NCBI RefSeq assembly: GCF_000335475.2
Contig: NZ_ANAH02000001.1
Location: 1-64,000 of the forward strand
From: Cystobacter fuscus DSM 2262
GTDB lineage: Bacteria > Myxococcota > Myxococcia > Myxococcales > Myxococcaceae
Length of the DNA stretch: 64,000 nucleotides
Reading direction: 5' to 3'
Of this stretch, positions 1 through 8,500 are shown in pieces. Each line of letters starts with the position of its first letter. Within the stretch, counting starts at the first letter, position 1. The translations under genes were made by a program, and so were the position numbers. The notes beneath the pieces are model-generated. The model searched no databases and was not told the origin of the DNA. It saw only the letters and a program-made list of their open reading frames with translations.

Positions 1-153
1 CTTTCGCTCCTTCCCCCGCCAGTCCTTTCGCCCATACTCAGGCTAAATGGGACGGCAATTGGGTGTCTGGGTTTTTGCAGCAATGCACTTGACGGCTCGA
101 AAAATCAGGAGCAACTATTAAGCCGCAGGACACAACAAGGAAAGCTTGCCCGT

Positions 154-594
154 TTGAGCACACTTTCCGTACAAACCAGGACAACCCAAGCAATGGCCAA
201 TATGACCCAGGGATTCGCCGAGCTTATCTGTTACGGTGACGCACTACTCAACCCGAAGAAGTGGCTTGCAGAAGAAGTAAGCTATGAGGCCTTAAACATT
301 CCCAATCTGGACGAATTTTCGCCTCAGGCCATCTTGCCGCTGGCGATGTTGGTTGCGAAGGGGGAGTGTGATGCGGCCAAATTGGCGCGGGCAATCGACA
401 TTGACAAGAGCAAGGTCGACTTATACCTGGAAGCGCTCTGCGAGTTTAAGTTTGCCGAGGAGACAGGGGACGGCTACAAATCAACACAGGCCGGCAAGCA
501 GGCTTTCGAGGCGATCGGGAAGAGAATGGTGGAACGCGAGCTATTCGAGGTGAAGAGAAGACTGAAACAACTCGAAGAGCTACGTCAGGCATAG
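154..594 (+). CDS. Winged-helix-like hypothetical protein
   Basis: The product is 146 aa if translation begins at the TTG at 154, which has AAGGA about 12 nt upstream. An ATG at 193 with AGGA 11 nt upstream is an equally good start and would remove 13 residues. Residues from about 60 to 115 look like a small winged helix: a run of short helices, then a basic recognition-helix-like stretch (DIDKSKVDLYLEAL) and a short wing with GDGYKSTQAG. The C-terminus is a charged helix (ELFEVKRRLKQLEELRQ). I do not recognise the family; a DNA-binding role is inferred from shape only. Base composition and codon use are clearly AT-richer than any other gene in the window, which suggests recent transfer. A small hairpin follows 24 bp after the stop, and decayed transposon DNA follows that. 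Confidence 0.75.
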   Translation: MSTLSVQTRTTQAMANMTQGFAELICYGDALLNPKKWLAEEVSYEALNIPNLDEFSPQAILPLAMLVAKGECDAAKLARAIDIDKSKVDLYLEALCEFKFAEETGDGYKSTQAGKQAFEAIGKRMVERELFEVKRRLKQLEELRQA

Positions 595-618
595 CAACGA
601 CAGGCGAGCTTCAAGAAC

Positions 619-634
619 CAGGGAGTCGTCCCTG
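619..634. terminator. Short hairpin downstream of the first gene
   Basis: CAGGGA and TCCCTG form a perfect 6-bp stem around the loop GTCG, 24 bp after the stop codon at 594. No T-tract follows, so termination is possible but not shown by sequence. Confidence 0.35.
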
Positions 635-645
635 AACAACGCTTG

Positions 646-696
646 GTACGCGTTCAGTCGTCCGATAGAGGCTGCCTCTACGCGCTGAACGCGTAC
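646..696. repeat. Nested perfect inverted repeat
   Basis: Two outer 12-bp arms (646-657 GTACGCGTTCAG and 685-696 CTGAACGCGTAC) are perfect reverse complements. Inside the 27-bp spacer a second perfect inverted repeat (666-672 TAGAGGC, 674-680 GCCTCTA) has a single-base loop. The DNA could fold into a branched cruciform. It is at the edge of a transposon graveyard, so an element end or recombination site is possible. The core motifs of integron attC sites are not convincingly present. No gene is apparent between 595 and 817 on either strand. Confidence 0.6.
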
Positions 697-817
697 GACA
701 CAACTGGCCAACATCTCCAGGATTTCTCTCAGTCATTCGAGGTGGCAGCACGGACTCTTTCCTCGTGGTCTGCAGGCGGTGTGGAGCCGTGACCACCGAG
801 GACCTGGACGGGGCGGT

Positions 818-976
818 GCCCGAGGCAGCCTCGGACAGGTAGATGGGAAACTCCTGCATGGACCGGCGGGTGTCCAACAGGAAGATGACATTGGGGGCCA
901 CGGCGCCCGAGGAGCTCGACTGTCCCGGGCTCACGAGGGGCACGAGTCCCATCACGGTCACCAGCACGCGTCCCAT
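818..976 (-). pseudogene. Truncated start of a PilY1/VWA-like secreted protein
   Basis: Starting at ATG 976 the translation shows a short signal-like stretch (LVTVMGLVPLVSPG), a Ser-rich linker and then NVIFLLDTRRSMQEFPIYL. That last part matches the first strand and metal site of the VWA domain at the N-terminus of PilY1-type pilus-tip adhesins, which normally read LLDTSGSM. The metal-binding DxSxS is altered to DTRRS, and similarity is lost after about residue 53. The frame stays open to 611 but the remaining sequence looks random. I read this as the 5' stub of a dead gene. Assignment to PilY1 is from memory of the motif; any VWA protein is possible. Confidence 0.45.
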
Positions 977-1045
977 TCACGGAGGCCCTGACAGACACGG
1001 TATCGACGGGTCGTTCCTGGGCCCCCCTGGACGCGCCCGCCACGA

Positions 1046-1078
1046 AGCACCTGACCAGACAGACGCGGGTCAGGTGCT
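1046..1078. repeat. 11-bp inverted repeat hairpin
   Basis: AGCACCTGACC (1046-1056) and GGTCAGGTGCT (1068-1078) are perfect reverse complements separated by 11 bp. The hairpin is between the stop of the remnant ending at 1119 and the start of the VWA remnant at 976, both on the minus strand. It could have been an intercistronic terminator or processing site. No gene is seen in 977-1118. Confidence 0.55.
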
Positions 1079-1118
1079 CGGACAGATGGCGCGGGCCGGG
1101 GACAAGCCCACGCGGGGT

Positions 1119-1369
1119 TCAGCGCTTCTCGAGCTCTTCCGGGTGGAAGACGCGCGAGGCCACGCGATCGAGCACCTCGCGGCCCCAGACGAGGCTCGCC
1201 GCCCCCAGGCGCTTCATGTCCCGGGAGAAGTCCGCGCCCACGGGCATGGTGGTGTACTCGCGGCTGAGGAACAGGCCGCGATTCTCCCGCTCGTAGTCCA
1301 CGGTGCCGCCGCCGGTGTCGGTGCCCTCGGCGGCCTCGGCCTCGAAGCCCGCGATGACGCCCGGCTTGG
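1119..1369 (-). pseudogene. C-terminal remnant of an unidentified protein
   Basis: The minus-strand frame ending at 1119 has natural-looking protein composition: residues around FEAEAAEGTDTGGGTVDYE, then RENRGLFLSREYTTMPVG and a helical end (AASLVWGREVLDRVA) finishing in HPEELEKR. The frame runs into the IS91-like tail at about 1370, so the 5' part is missing. Because the next remnant downstream looks like PilY1, this could be a minor-pilin-type partner from the same lost operon, but that is inference from position. I cannot name the family. Confidence 0.4.
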
Positions 1370-1584
1370 GCGGCTGGTGTTGAGCCTCGAGCCGTCACGG
1401 TGCCAAAGACGCCCACGCCCCTGCTGCCTTCCCCTGGGAAGGCCACTGGGCCGGCGTGTGCCCCATGGGGCTGCACCGCGTCTCCACCGGCCCGGCGCAC
1501 AGCCCTCGTGGCACCCGTCCGCAGCCCTCCTCGACCCCTCGGCTCCTGCCCTCTCCCTCCACACCGCCCCCATCCCTCCTATAC
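1370..1584 (+). mobile_element. IS91-like element tail, copy A
   Basis: This stretch aligns by eye, with many substitutions, to 2452-2665. Both begin with the last codons of an IS91-like transposase (GGTGTTGA, that is ...C stop, then a G-rich CTC-A/G-AGCCG). Both share a central block around CATGGGGCTGC and end at the same CCT-CCTATAC-type sequence. Only the untranslated 3' end of the element survives here. The shared right-hand limit suggests it is the true element terminus. It abuts an IS66 fragment directly at 1585. Confidence 0.6.
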
Positions 1585-1751
1585 GCTACGGCTCCAAGTC
1601 ACTGCGCGGCACCGAGGTGGCCGCCCTCTTCTACTCGCTGATTGAGACGGCCCGCCTGCGCGGCGAGGACCCCGGACGCTACCTGCTGCGCGCCGCGCTC
1701 GCCGCCATCGAGAATCCCGGCACCGTCTCGCTCCCGGCCTGCTCCGACTGA
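1580..1751 (+). pseudogene. IS66-family transposase C-terminal fragment
   Basis: The frame reads RYGSKSLRGTEVAALFYSL followed by IETARLRGEDPGRYLLRAA and ends at TGA 1751. This is the highly conserved C-terminal segment of IS66 TnpC transposases (HYGSKSxRGTxVAALFYSLxE). The DDE catalytic core, which lies upstream in intact TnpC (about 500 aa), is absent, so the fragment of about 55 residues is inactive. The frame is open further upstream through copy A of the IS91-like tail, but that part is not transposase. Confidence 0.85.
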
Positions 1752-2235
1752 CGCTGCTACGTCGTGCTTCAATGCCGGCGGGCGCATCCCCGCCCCGTCC
1801 AGACGGGGCGCGGCGAGCTATTACGCACTCCCAAGGCAGGCTTGCCCCGCGCATGGGCTTCGGCTTCCACTTCCTGGAGCAGTCCCCGCACCGCGCCCTG
1901 CCTCTCTTCTTCACTCCTCCCCGCCCAACACGGCAGCGGCGCTACCTCCAACTCCACCGGCTCGGCCTATTGCTTGGCGAAGCGCCCTCCCCCTCCGCCA
2001 TGCCCCTACTTCCGCGTTTGCTCCAGCGCTTCGTCCAGTTGAACCACTGGAAGCGCCGCCGCGCCGCTCCCAGCAACTGCTCCCCCAAGCAGGAGAGGAG
2101 GAGGCGAGCGTGGCGCCCCAGGCTCCAGCGCTTCGTCCAGTTGAACCACTGGAAGCGCCGCCGCGCCGCTCCCAGCAACTGCTCCCCCAAGCAGGAGAGG
2201 AGGAGGCGAGCGTGGCGCCCCAGGCAGCTGCGAGG
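1752..2235. other. Non-coding decayed transposon DNA
   Basis: No complete gene is recognisable. Several frames are open only because of high GC content. The right half contains the 102-bp tandem duplication and may be the degenerate linker upstream of the IS91-like transposase end. The left half (about 1765-2015) shows no family similarity I can name. Confidence 0.6.
2020..2223. repeat. 102-bp tandem direct duplication
   Basis: The sequence starting GCTCCAGCGCTTCGTCCAGT at 2020 is repeated essentially perfectly starting at 2122, a period of 102 bp or exactly 34 codons. In the frame that leads into the IS91-like transposase end the unit encodes residues including PVEPLEAPPRRSQQLLPQ. The identity of the two units, inside otherwise diverged DNA, indicates a recent duplication. 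Confidence 0.9.
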
Positions 2236-2665
2236 CAGGAAACGAGGAAGGAGCGGACAGCGCGAGTGGACTGGGCAGGGCTGCTACGAAGGACCTTCGC
2301 GGTGGAGGTGTTGGCCTGCGTGAGGTGTGGAGGCAGGCGGCGAGTGCTGGCGTACGTGAAGGGGGCTTCCGGGGTGCGCGCGATTCTTTAGCACCTGGGC
2401 CTGCCCACGGCAGGTGCGAGGCGGGCCCCGGCGCGAGGGCCCCCCCAGGCCGCGTGGTGTTGAGGCTCAAGCCGCCCGGGCCAAGAGAGCCAGCCCCCAG
2501 CCGCGCACCCCAGGGGAGCGCGGCCTGGGCAGTCGTGTACCTCATGGGGCTGCGCGGCCTCTCAACCGACCGGGTGCGCTGCTCGGGCGGCCCCTTTCAG
2601 CGGCCCTCCTCGGCCCCGGCGTTCCAGCTCGCCACCCCTCAACAGGCCTTCCCTCCTTCCTATAC
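2236..2665 (+). mobile_element. IS91-like transposase C-terminus and element tail, copy B
   Basis: The frame from about 2236 reads KERTARVDWAGLLRRTFAVE, then VLACVRCGGRRRVLAYV. This is the conserved C-terminal segment of IS91/Y2-type transposases, with a CxxC zinc-binding knuckle. The expected continuation (an Ile-Leu then Glu-His-Leu-Gly-Leu-Pro) is interrupted by an in-frame TAG at 2389-2391. Reading resumes as HLGLPTAGARRAPARGPPQA and reaches TGA at 2461-2463. The HUH catalytic domain is missing. The non-coding tail up to 2665 is shared with copy A. Truncation plus the nonsense codon make this a dead element. Confidence 0.75.
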
Positions 2666-2667
2666 TC

Positions 2668-3173
2668 CTTGACGTCGGCGGGCGCCGCGGCGGGGCTCGA
2701 TCTCTGTCTGCACATGGTGCGGCTCGACTACGGCGCCGCGGTGGCGGCGGATGCGGCCCGGCTCTCGGTGATGCCGCTCGAGCGCGACGGAGGACAGTCG
2801 CAGTTCATCCTGCACGCGCCGCCCGCCCCGGATGGCTCGTCGCTCGAGCCGCTGCTGCGCTGGCTCGACGAGAACCTCCACGAGCCGCTCACGCTCGAGG
2901 ACATCGCGCGCCACGCGGCGCTGAGCGTGCCGCACGCTCAACCGCCGCTTCCGCGAACAGCTGGGCACCACGCCCCTGCAGTGGCTCCTGCGCACCCGCG
3001 TGCGCCGCGCGCAGCAACTGCTCGAGACGACGGGGCACTCCGTGGAAGTCATCGCGGAGCGGGTCGGCTTCGGCTCGGCGACCGCCTTCCGTGAGCACTT
3101 CCAGCGGTTCGTCACCACGAGCCCACAAGCCTACCGCCGGGCGTTCCGCTCCGCGCCTCCAGCCAGCCACTGA
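2668..3173 (+). pseudogene. GlxA-type AraC-family regulator, truncated and frameshifted
   Basis: The first part encodes the end of a DJ-1/PfpI-like sensor domain (LTSAGAAAGLDLCLHMVRL, then MPLERDGGQSQF) and the first half of an AraC HTH (WLDENLHEPLTLEDIARHAA). After Leu-Ser-Val at about 2929 an extra C (2930/2931) shifts the frame. In the +1 frame the protein resumes as RTLNRRFREQLGTTPLQWLL and finishes with the second HTH (SVEVIAERVGFGSATAFREH) and TGA at 3171-3173. The first 150 or so residues of the sensor domain are missing because the gene starts at the IS91-like element end. In intact form it would be a transcription regulator of about 320 aa. Confidence 0.85.
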
Positions 3174-3215
3174 GGCGCCCGGGGAAGCGCGACTTCACCC
3201 GGGACGGGACTGGGG

Positions 3216-4601
3216 TCAGGCCACCGCGAGCAGCCGGTCCAGCTCGCGCCGGTAGCGCGCCAGAAGGGTGTCCTCCGCGGGGTGGCGCCCCTCGCGCACC
3301 ACGAAGCGCCCGGCCACCATGACGTCGCGGACGCAATCGCTCCCACTGGCGAAGAGGTAGGAGTCGAGGAGCGCATCCCGCGTGCGCCCGTAGAGCTTGG
3401 GGTGGTCCGCATCGAGCACGACGAGGTCGGCCGGGGCCCCCACGTCCAAGCCGGGAGCGGACAGCCCCAGCGCCCGGGCACCTCCGGCCACGGCGGCGCG
3501 GTAGAGGCCCGCCCCCACCGAGTCCTCCGAGCCCACCCGCAGCACGTTGCGGCGCCGGGCCACCAACCGCTGGCCGTACTCCAGCAGGCGCAGCTCCTCC
3601 GGTGCGCTGACGCTGATGTGGCTGTCCGAGCCGATTCCGAACACGCCCCCCTGGCGCAGGTAGTCCCCCGCGGGGAAGAGCCCGTCCCCCAGGTTGGCCT
3701 CCGTCGTCGGGCACAGGCCGGCCACGGCGCCACTGGCCGCCAGCCGGGTCACCTCCTCGGGCGTGAGGTGCGTGGCGTGCACCAGGCACCACCGGGAGTC
3801 CACCGGCACGTGATTCAACAACCACTGCACGGGACGCTCACCGCTCCAGCCCAGGCAGTCCTCCACCTCCTTGACCTGCTCGGCGATGTGGATGTGGAGC
3901 GGCGCCCGCGCGTCCAGCGAGTTCATGCCGGCGAGCGCCTCGCGCAGCAACTCGGGCGTCACGGCGCGCAGCGAGTGCAGCGCCAGGCCCACGCGCACCG
4001 ACGGATCCTCCGCCGTCGCCCGCCGCACGGACTCCACGATGCCCAGCAACCCCTCGACCGTGTTCAGGAAGCGCCGCTGCCCCTCGGTGGGAGCGCGTCC
4101 CCCGAAGCCCCCGTGGGCATAGAGCGTGGGCAGGTGCGTCAGCCGGATGCCCGTCTCGCGCGCGGCGGCCACGATGCGGTGCGAGTTCTCCGCGCAGTCG
4201 GAATACCGCGTCCCCGCCTGGTCATGGTGGAGGTAGTGGAACTCGGCCACGGAGGTGTAGCCGGCCTTCAACATCTCCAGGTACAGGAGCGCGGCCACCG
4301 CCTGCAGGCCCTCCGGGGTGAACCGGGCGAGAAAGCGGTACATCGTGTCCCGCCACGTCCAGAAGTCATCCTCGGTGCGGCCCGCCCGCTCGGCGAGCCC
4401 GGCCATGGCGCGCTGGAAGGCATGGGAGTGCAGATTGGGCAGCCCCGGTATCACCGGTCCCCCGGCCCGTACGTCCCCGGGTCGCGCCCCGCGATCCACC
4501 GCGGTGATGACGCCCCGGTCATCGAACCGCAGCAGCACATCCTCCGCCCAACCGTCCGCCAGCAGCACCGAGTGGCAGAACAGGCTCGTCTCACGGCTCA
4601 T
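3216..4601 (-). CDS. hutF: Formimidoylglutamate deiminase HutF
   Basis: This is a 461-aa amidohydrolase-superfamily enzyme expected to hydrolyse N-formimidoyl-glutamate to N-formyl-glutamate and ammonia in the five-step histidine degradation pathway. Visible metal ligands are the LHSH motif (His58 and His60), a HIHIAEQ strand, an HATHL strand and the metal-binding Asp in GIGSDSHISVSAPEELRLLE. The length fits the family (about 450 aa). It begins 15 bp after the stop of hutG, so the two form an operon in which HutG converts the HutF product to glutamate. Genes for the earlier steps (hutH, hutU, hutI) are not in the window. Chlorohydrolase-type relatives are the main alternative, but the hutG linkage decides. 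Confidence 0.93.
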   Translation of the reverse strand: MSRETSLFCHSVLLADGWAEDVLLRFDDRGVITAVDRGARPGDVRAGGPVIPGLPNLHSHAFQRAMAGLAERAGRTEDDFWTWRDTMYRFLARFTPEGLQAVAALLYLEMLKAGYTSVAEFHYLHHDQAGTRYSDCAENSHRIVAAARETGIRLTHLPTLYAHGGFGGRAPTEGQRRFLNTVEGLLGIVESVRRATAEDPSVRVGLALHSLRAVTPELLREALAGMNSLDARAPLHIHIAEQVKEVEDCLGWSGERPVQWLLNHVPVDSRWCLVHATHLTPEEVTRLAASGAVAGLCPTTEANLGDGLFPAGDYLRQGGVFGIGSDSHISVSAPEELRLLEYGQRLVARRRNVLRVGSEDSVGAGLYRAAVAGGARALGLSAPGLDVGAPADLVVLDADHPKLYGRTRDALLDSYLFASGSDCVRDVMVAGRFVVREGRHPAEDTLLARYRRELDRLLAVA

Positions 4602-4616
4602 GGGAGTTCCTCGCGC

Positions 4617-5414
4617 TCAGGACCGGCCGCCGGAGCGGGCGAAGTCGGCCAGGACCTCGACGAAGCGCCGGAGCGCGGGCCGCAAGGCCGCCGCACGCTC
4701 CTCGCGGAAGGTGAAGGGCGCGTCCTCGTCCATGTAGTTGCACTGGGCCATCTCGAGTTGCACGGCGTGGTAGCCGGTGGTGGGCCGCCCGTAGTGGCGG
4801 GTGATGTAGCCGCCCTTGAAGCGGCCGTTGAGCACGTGCGAGTAGCCACTCGTGGCGCACGTGGCCACCAGCCGCTCGGTGACTTGCGGCGCGAGGCTCC
4901 GCCCGTCCGCGGTGCCGATGTTGAGGTCCGGCAGGCGTCCCTCGAACAGCCGCGGGACGACCGAGCAGATGGAGTGCGCATCGAGCAGCACCGCGACTCC
5001 ATGCCGCGCGTGGAACCCGGCCAGCGTCTGCTCGAGGCGCTCGTGATAGGGGCGCCAGTACGTCTCGAGGCGCGCCTTGCGCTCGGTGGGCTCGGGAGCG
5101 AGGCCAGAGCGGTAGAGCGGACGCCCGTCGAAGAGCGTCTCGGGGAAGAGGCCGGTCGTCGCGGTGGCGTAGAGCGGCGTGTCATCCGGCGGGCGGTTGA
5201 GATCGATGGTGTAGCGCGAGTAGCGGGCCACCAGCACGCTGGCACCCACCTCCTCGAGGAAGTCATAGAGGATGGGCAGGTGCCAGTCGGTGTCCGGGAG
5301 GCCCTGGGCGTCGTCGGTGAGCCGCTCGCGCAGCCCCTCCGGGAGCTGGGTCCCCACGTGAGGCATGCTGACGAGCAACGGAATGCGTCCCGGTTTGAAG
5401 AGGTAGGGCTCCAT
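4617..5414 (-). CDS. hutG: N-formylglutamate amidohydrolase HutG
   Basis: The 265-aa product matches the N-formylglutamate amidohydrolase family, which releases formate and glutamate from N-formylglutamate as the last step of histidine degradation by the HutF route. Characteristic segments are LLVSMPHVGTQLPEGL at the N-terminus, YTIDLNRPPDDTPLY, LLDAHSI and GRFKGGYITRHYGRP, which carry the presumed zinc ligands. The ATG at 5414 was chosen because the family begins with this short MEPYLFKPG-like lead. The open frame extends far upstream through the neighbouring TPR gene in a shadow frame, and that extension is not protein-like. hutF follows 15 bp later on the same strand. Confidence 0.92.
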   Translation of the reverse strand: MEPYLFKPGRIPLLVSMPHVGTQLPEGLRERLTDDAQGLPDTDWHLPILYDFLEEVGASVLVARYSRYTIDLNRPPDDTPLYATATTGLFPETLFDGRPLYRSGLAPEPTERKARLETYWRPYHERLEQTLAGFHARHGVAVLLDAHSICSVVPRLFEGRLPDLNIGTADGRSLAPQVTERLVATCATSGYSHVLNGRFKGGYITRHYGRPTTGYHAVQLEMAQCNYMDEDAPFTFREERAAALRPALRRFVEVLADFARSGGRS

Positions 5415-5518
5415 GGGCCTCGAGTCGTTCGTAGGGGGGCGCGATTCTAGGGGACGGCCGGAGGGATGCCCAGGGCGCGCACCGGGGGGCTGTCGCGGGG
5501 CTGACCGTGGAGGGCGGC

Positions 5519-8500
5519 TCAAGCGCCGAGCGCGCGCAGGGGCAGGTAGCGCTCGGAGGCGGAGAAGCGCACCAGCTCGATGCACTCCGGCTCGCTGGAC
5601 TTGAGCTGGCGCAACGCCGCCAGGGCCGGTCCCGGACCGCCGCCCGCCACGAGCCCCGCGCGGTTGGCCGAGTGCCGTGCCGCCTCCGCGAGCGCCGCCG
5701 CGTCGAACTCGCGCTGGGCCGACTCCAACAGGCCCAACGCCCGCTCGCGCGCCCGGGGATGCAGCGCGTCGCGGACCACCCGCGACTCGGGGCCGAAGTC
5801 GGAGCCCTCGCGCAGCACCGAGCCGAGAATGGCCACCGCGCGCAGGAGTTGATCCTTGCGCAGGCAGCGCAGCGCGAGCAGATCCGAGCTGACACAGAAC
5901 AGGGCGCGTCCGGCGAAGAAGCGCAGCTCCGGCTCCGGGAGCACCTGGCGCACCGCGAGCCGACCCACCAGCACGCGCGGGCCGCCCGGATGCACGAGCG
6001 AGAAGGGTGGACCGTCGTCCTCGGACAGGTAGACGTCGGGCAGGGGCACGTCCAGCATGCGCGCGACGGCCTGCAACGCCTCGAGGGCGGCGCGGGCCCC
6101 CGGCCCCGAGTCCGGAAGGAGCGGCTCGGACGAGCCCGCGGCCCGGCCGAAGGTGGGGAAGAGCCGGCAGAGGGCGGAGCCCACGGCGACGAGCAACTCG
6201 CCCGACGGGTTGCGCAGGCCCGGGTGGCGCAGTCCCGCGCGCTCCTCGGGGGTGAGGGGACGGCGCGGAAAGCGGACCGTGGCCTCCCGGTTGCCCGCGA
6301 GCGCCGAGGACACCTCCGCCATCAACGCGCCGCGCGCCTGGTCCCCCCGGCTCTGGAAGAAGGCCGAGAGCTCGCGGTAGGCCGCCGGATCCAGCGGACG
6401 CTCGCGCACGCGCTCGATGGCCGCCGGCCGGGACTCGGCGGGAGCGGGCGCGGGAGCGGAGCGGGCGAGCGGCGTGGCGAGGGCGCGGGTCACGGTGACA
6501 TCGGGGGAGGCGGGCACGAGCGGGAGCGGCTCGGGAGCCCCCTTCACCCGGCGGCGCACGGGGTCCATCTTCCCCGGCGGCGCTTCCCAGGCGGACGCCG
6601 GAGAAGCGTCCCCGGACGGGGGCGGAGCGGAGGGCTCGGACGCGGCCGGCGGGGGCGTCACGGCGGAGCGCGTCCGAGAGGTGGACGTCGCCGGCTTCGC
6701 GGGCGGGAGCGGGAGCTCGACCGCGGGCATCTCGAGGACGGTGGGCGCGGACGCGGAGACATCCGACTGCGAGATGGGAGGCGGAACGAGGACGGCGGAG
6801 CGGGTGCCGGTCGTCTCCGGCCGCGTGGAGGCGGCGCGAACCGGCTCGGGAGGCAGTGGCAGGGGCTCGGCCAGGGAGGCGCGCAGATTGTCCGCGCGGT
6901 TGGCGTACACCTGGGCCCGGGCCGCGTCCCCGAGCACGTCGCGGCAGAAGCGCGCGAGCCGCTCCCAGGCACTCATGCGCTCGCGATCGTCCTCGGTGGC
7001 GGTGGCGGCGTGCTCCAGGGCCCAGGCGGCCTCGCCATTCTGTCCGAGCGCGATGAGGCGCTCGACGAGCAACAGCCAGGCCTCCTTGTGGCCGGGCTCG
7101 AAGCGCACGGCCTGACGCAGCTCGGCGAGCGCGGCGTCCCGATCGCCCGCGGCCTCTTGCAGGGCCACCAGCTCCAGCCGGGCCTTGCGCGCCACCGGAC
7201 CCCGGGGCTCGCGCGCGAGGCTCGCGCGCAAGAGGCGGCTCAACCCCTCCGAGTCTCCCAGGCGCCGCGTCAGCTCGAGCAACTGCTCCTGGGCCGCGGC
7301 ATCTCCGGGGTTCTCCGCGAGCACCTCCGTCCAGGCCCAGTGGGCGAGCCGCGCGTCGCCGAGCGGATGGGAGACGAGCTCGGCGAGGCGGCGCAGGCCC
7401 TCGGCGCGCAGGGGAGCACGGCGGGGCATGGTGGTGAGCACGGCGCGCAGCCGCTCGGCGGCGCCGGGCCGCTCGGGCTCGGAGACACACCGGGCCAGGC
7501 CGATCAGCGCCGGCAGGGACTGGGGCGCGAGCGCCAGGCAAGCCTCGAAGTCGGCGCGGGCGAGCGCCTCCTCACCGGTGGACAACAACCGCTCCCCGCG
7601 CGCCAGGAAGGCGCTGGCCCGGGCCTCGGGGGTGCTCGCGCGCTGCACCGCCTCGTCGAGCACGCGCCGCACCGCCCAGTCATCGCCGTCGGAGCGCTGG
7701 GACAGCAGCCGCACCTGCTCGGCGAGCGCGGACTTGTCCCCGGTGAGGGCGACGATCTGCCCGTAGACGCGCGCCGCCTCCGCCCCGTCGTGCAGCTCGT
7801 TCTCGAGCAGCTCGGCGAGCCGCGTGAGGGCCTCGGCGCGCACGGACAGCTCCTCGGCCGAGTCCGCGCGGGCCAGGTAGAACTGAGCCAGCTCGCGCCA
7901 GGCCTGACGCGCGATGAGCTGCGCCTCCAGGCGCGGATCCTCGGGCTGCTCGCGCCGTCGCACGCGGGGAATCGAGGGGCCCGTCTCGTCGTCCTGGCCC
8001 CAGGGCACGGGAGGTCCGGAGCGGAGCGCCGCGGGCGGCGGGGCCGCGGGGCGCGCGGGGGCGTCGTCCTCGTCCAACGGAAGGTCGTCGGTGACGTCGA
8101 GGGTCATCCGCCGGTGGCTGAAGGCGGCTCCCTCGGAGTCCTCCCTCGGGGACGAAGGAGGAGCGGCGTCGGTCGAGAAGGGCAGGCCCGAGGCCTCGGA
8201 GGTGATCTCCTCCTCCTGCCTCGCCCACGGAGAGCGCGTCTCGAGCGGAGTACCATGCCGGTCATCGACGGAGGAGGCGCGCGGGGAGAAGCGCGCATCC
8301 GGCGGGACCGGGTTCTCCTGCGTGTGCTCGTCCTCCTCCTCCCAGGAGGTGGCGCCGAACATCAGGGTCTCACTGAAAATGGGCGGTGAGCCGGCCGCGG
8401 GCGGCGCGGGCGGGACCACGAAGCCGCCCGGGGGAGTCCCCTCACTCCGGGGCGGCCGGGGAGTGGTGGGGGCGCGTCCGGAGAGCAGCTCGAGGAGCCG

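Noticed and set aside
646-696. Integron attC site
   Set aside because: The arms lack convincing RYYYAAC / GTTRRRY core sites, and no integrase or cassette array is present.
3282-5450. Plus-strand open frame of 722 codons
   Set aside because: It is antisense to hutF and hutG and has the Arg/Gly/His-rich composition of a high-GC shadow frame.
5507-8389. Plus-strand open frame of 960 codons
   Set aside because: It is antisense to the TPR gene; composition is not protein-like and no motif is present.
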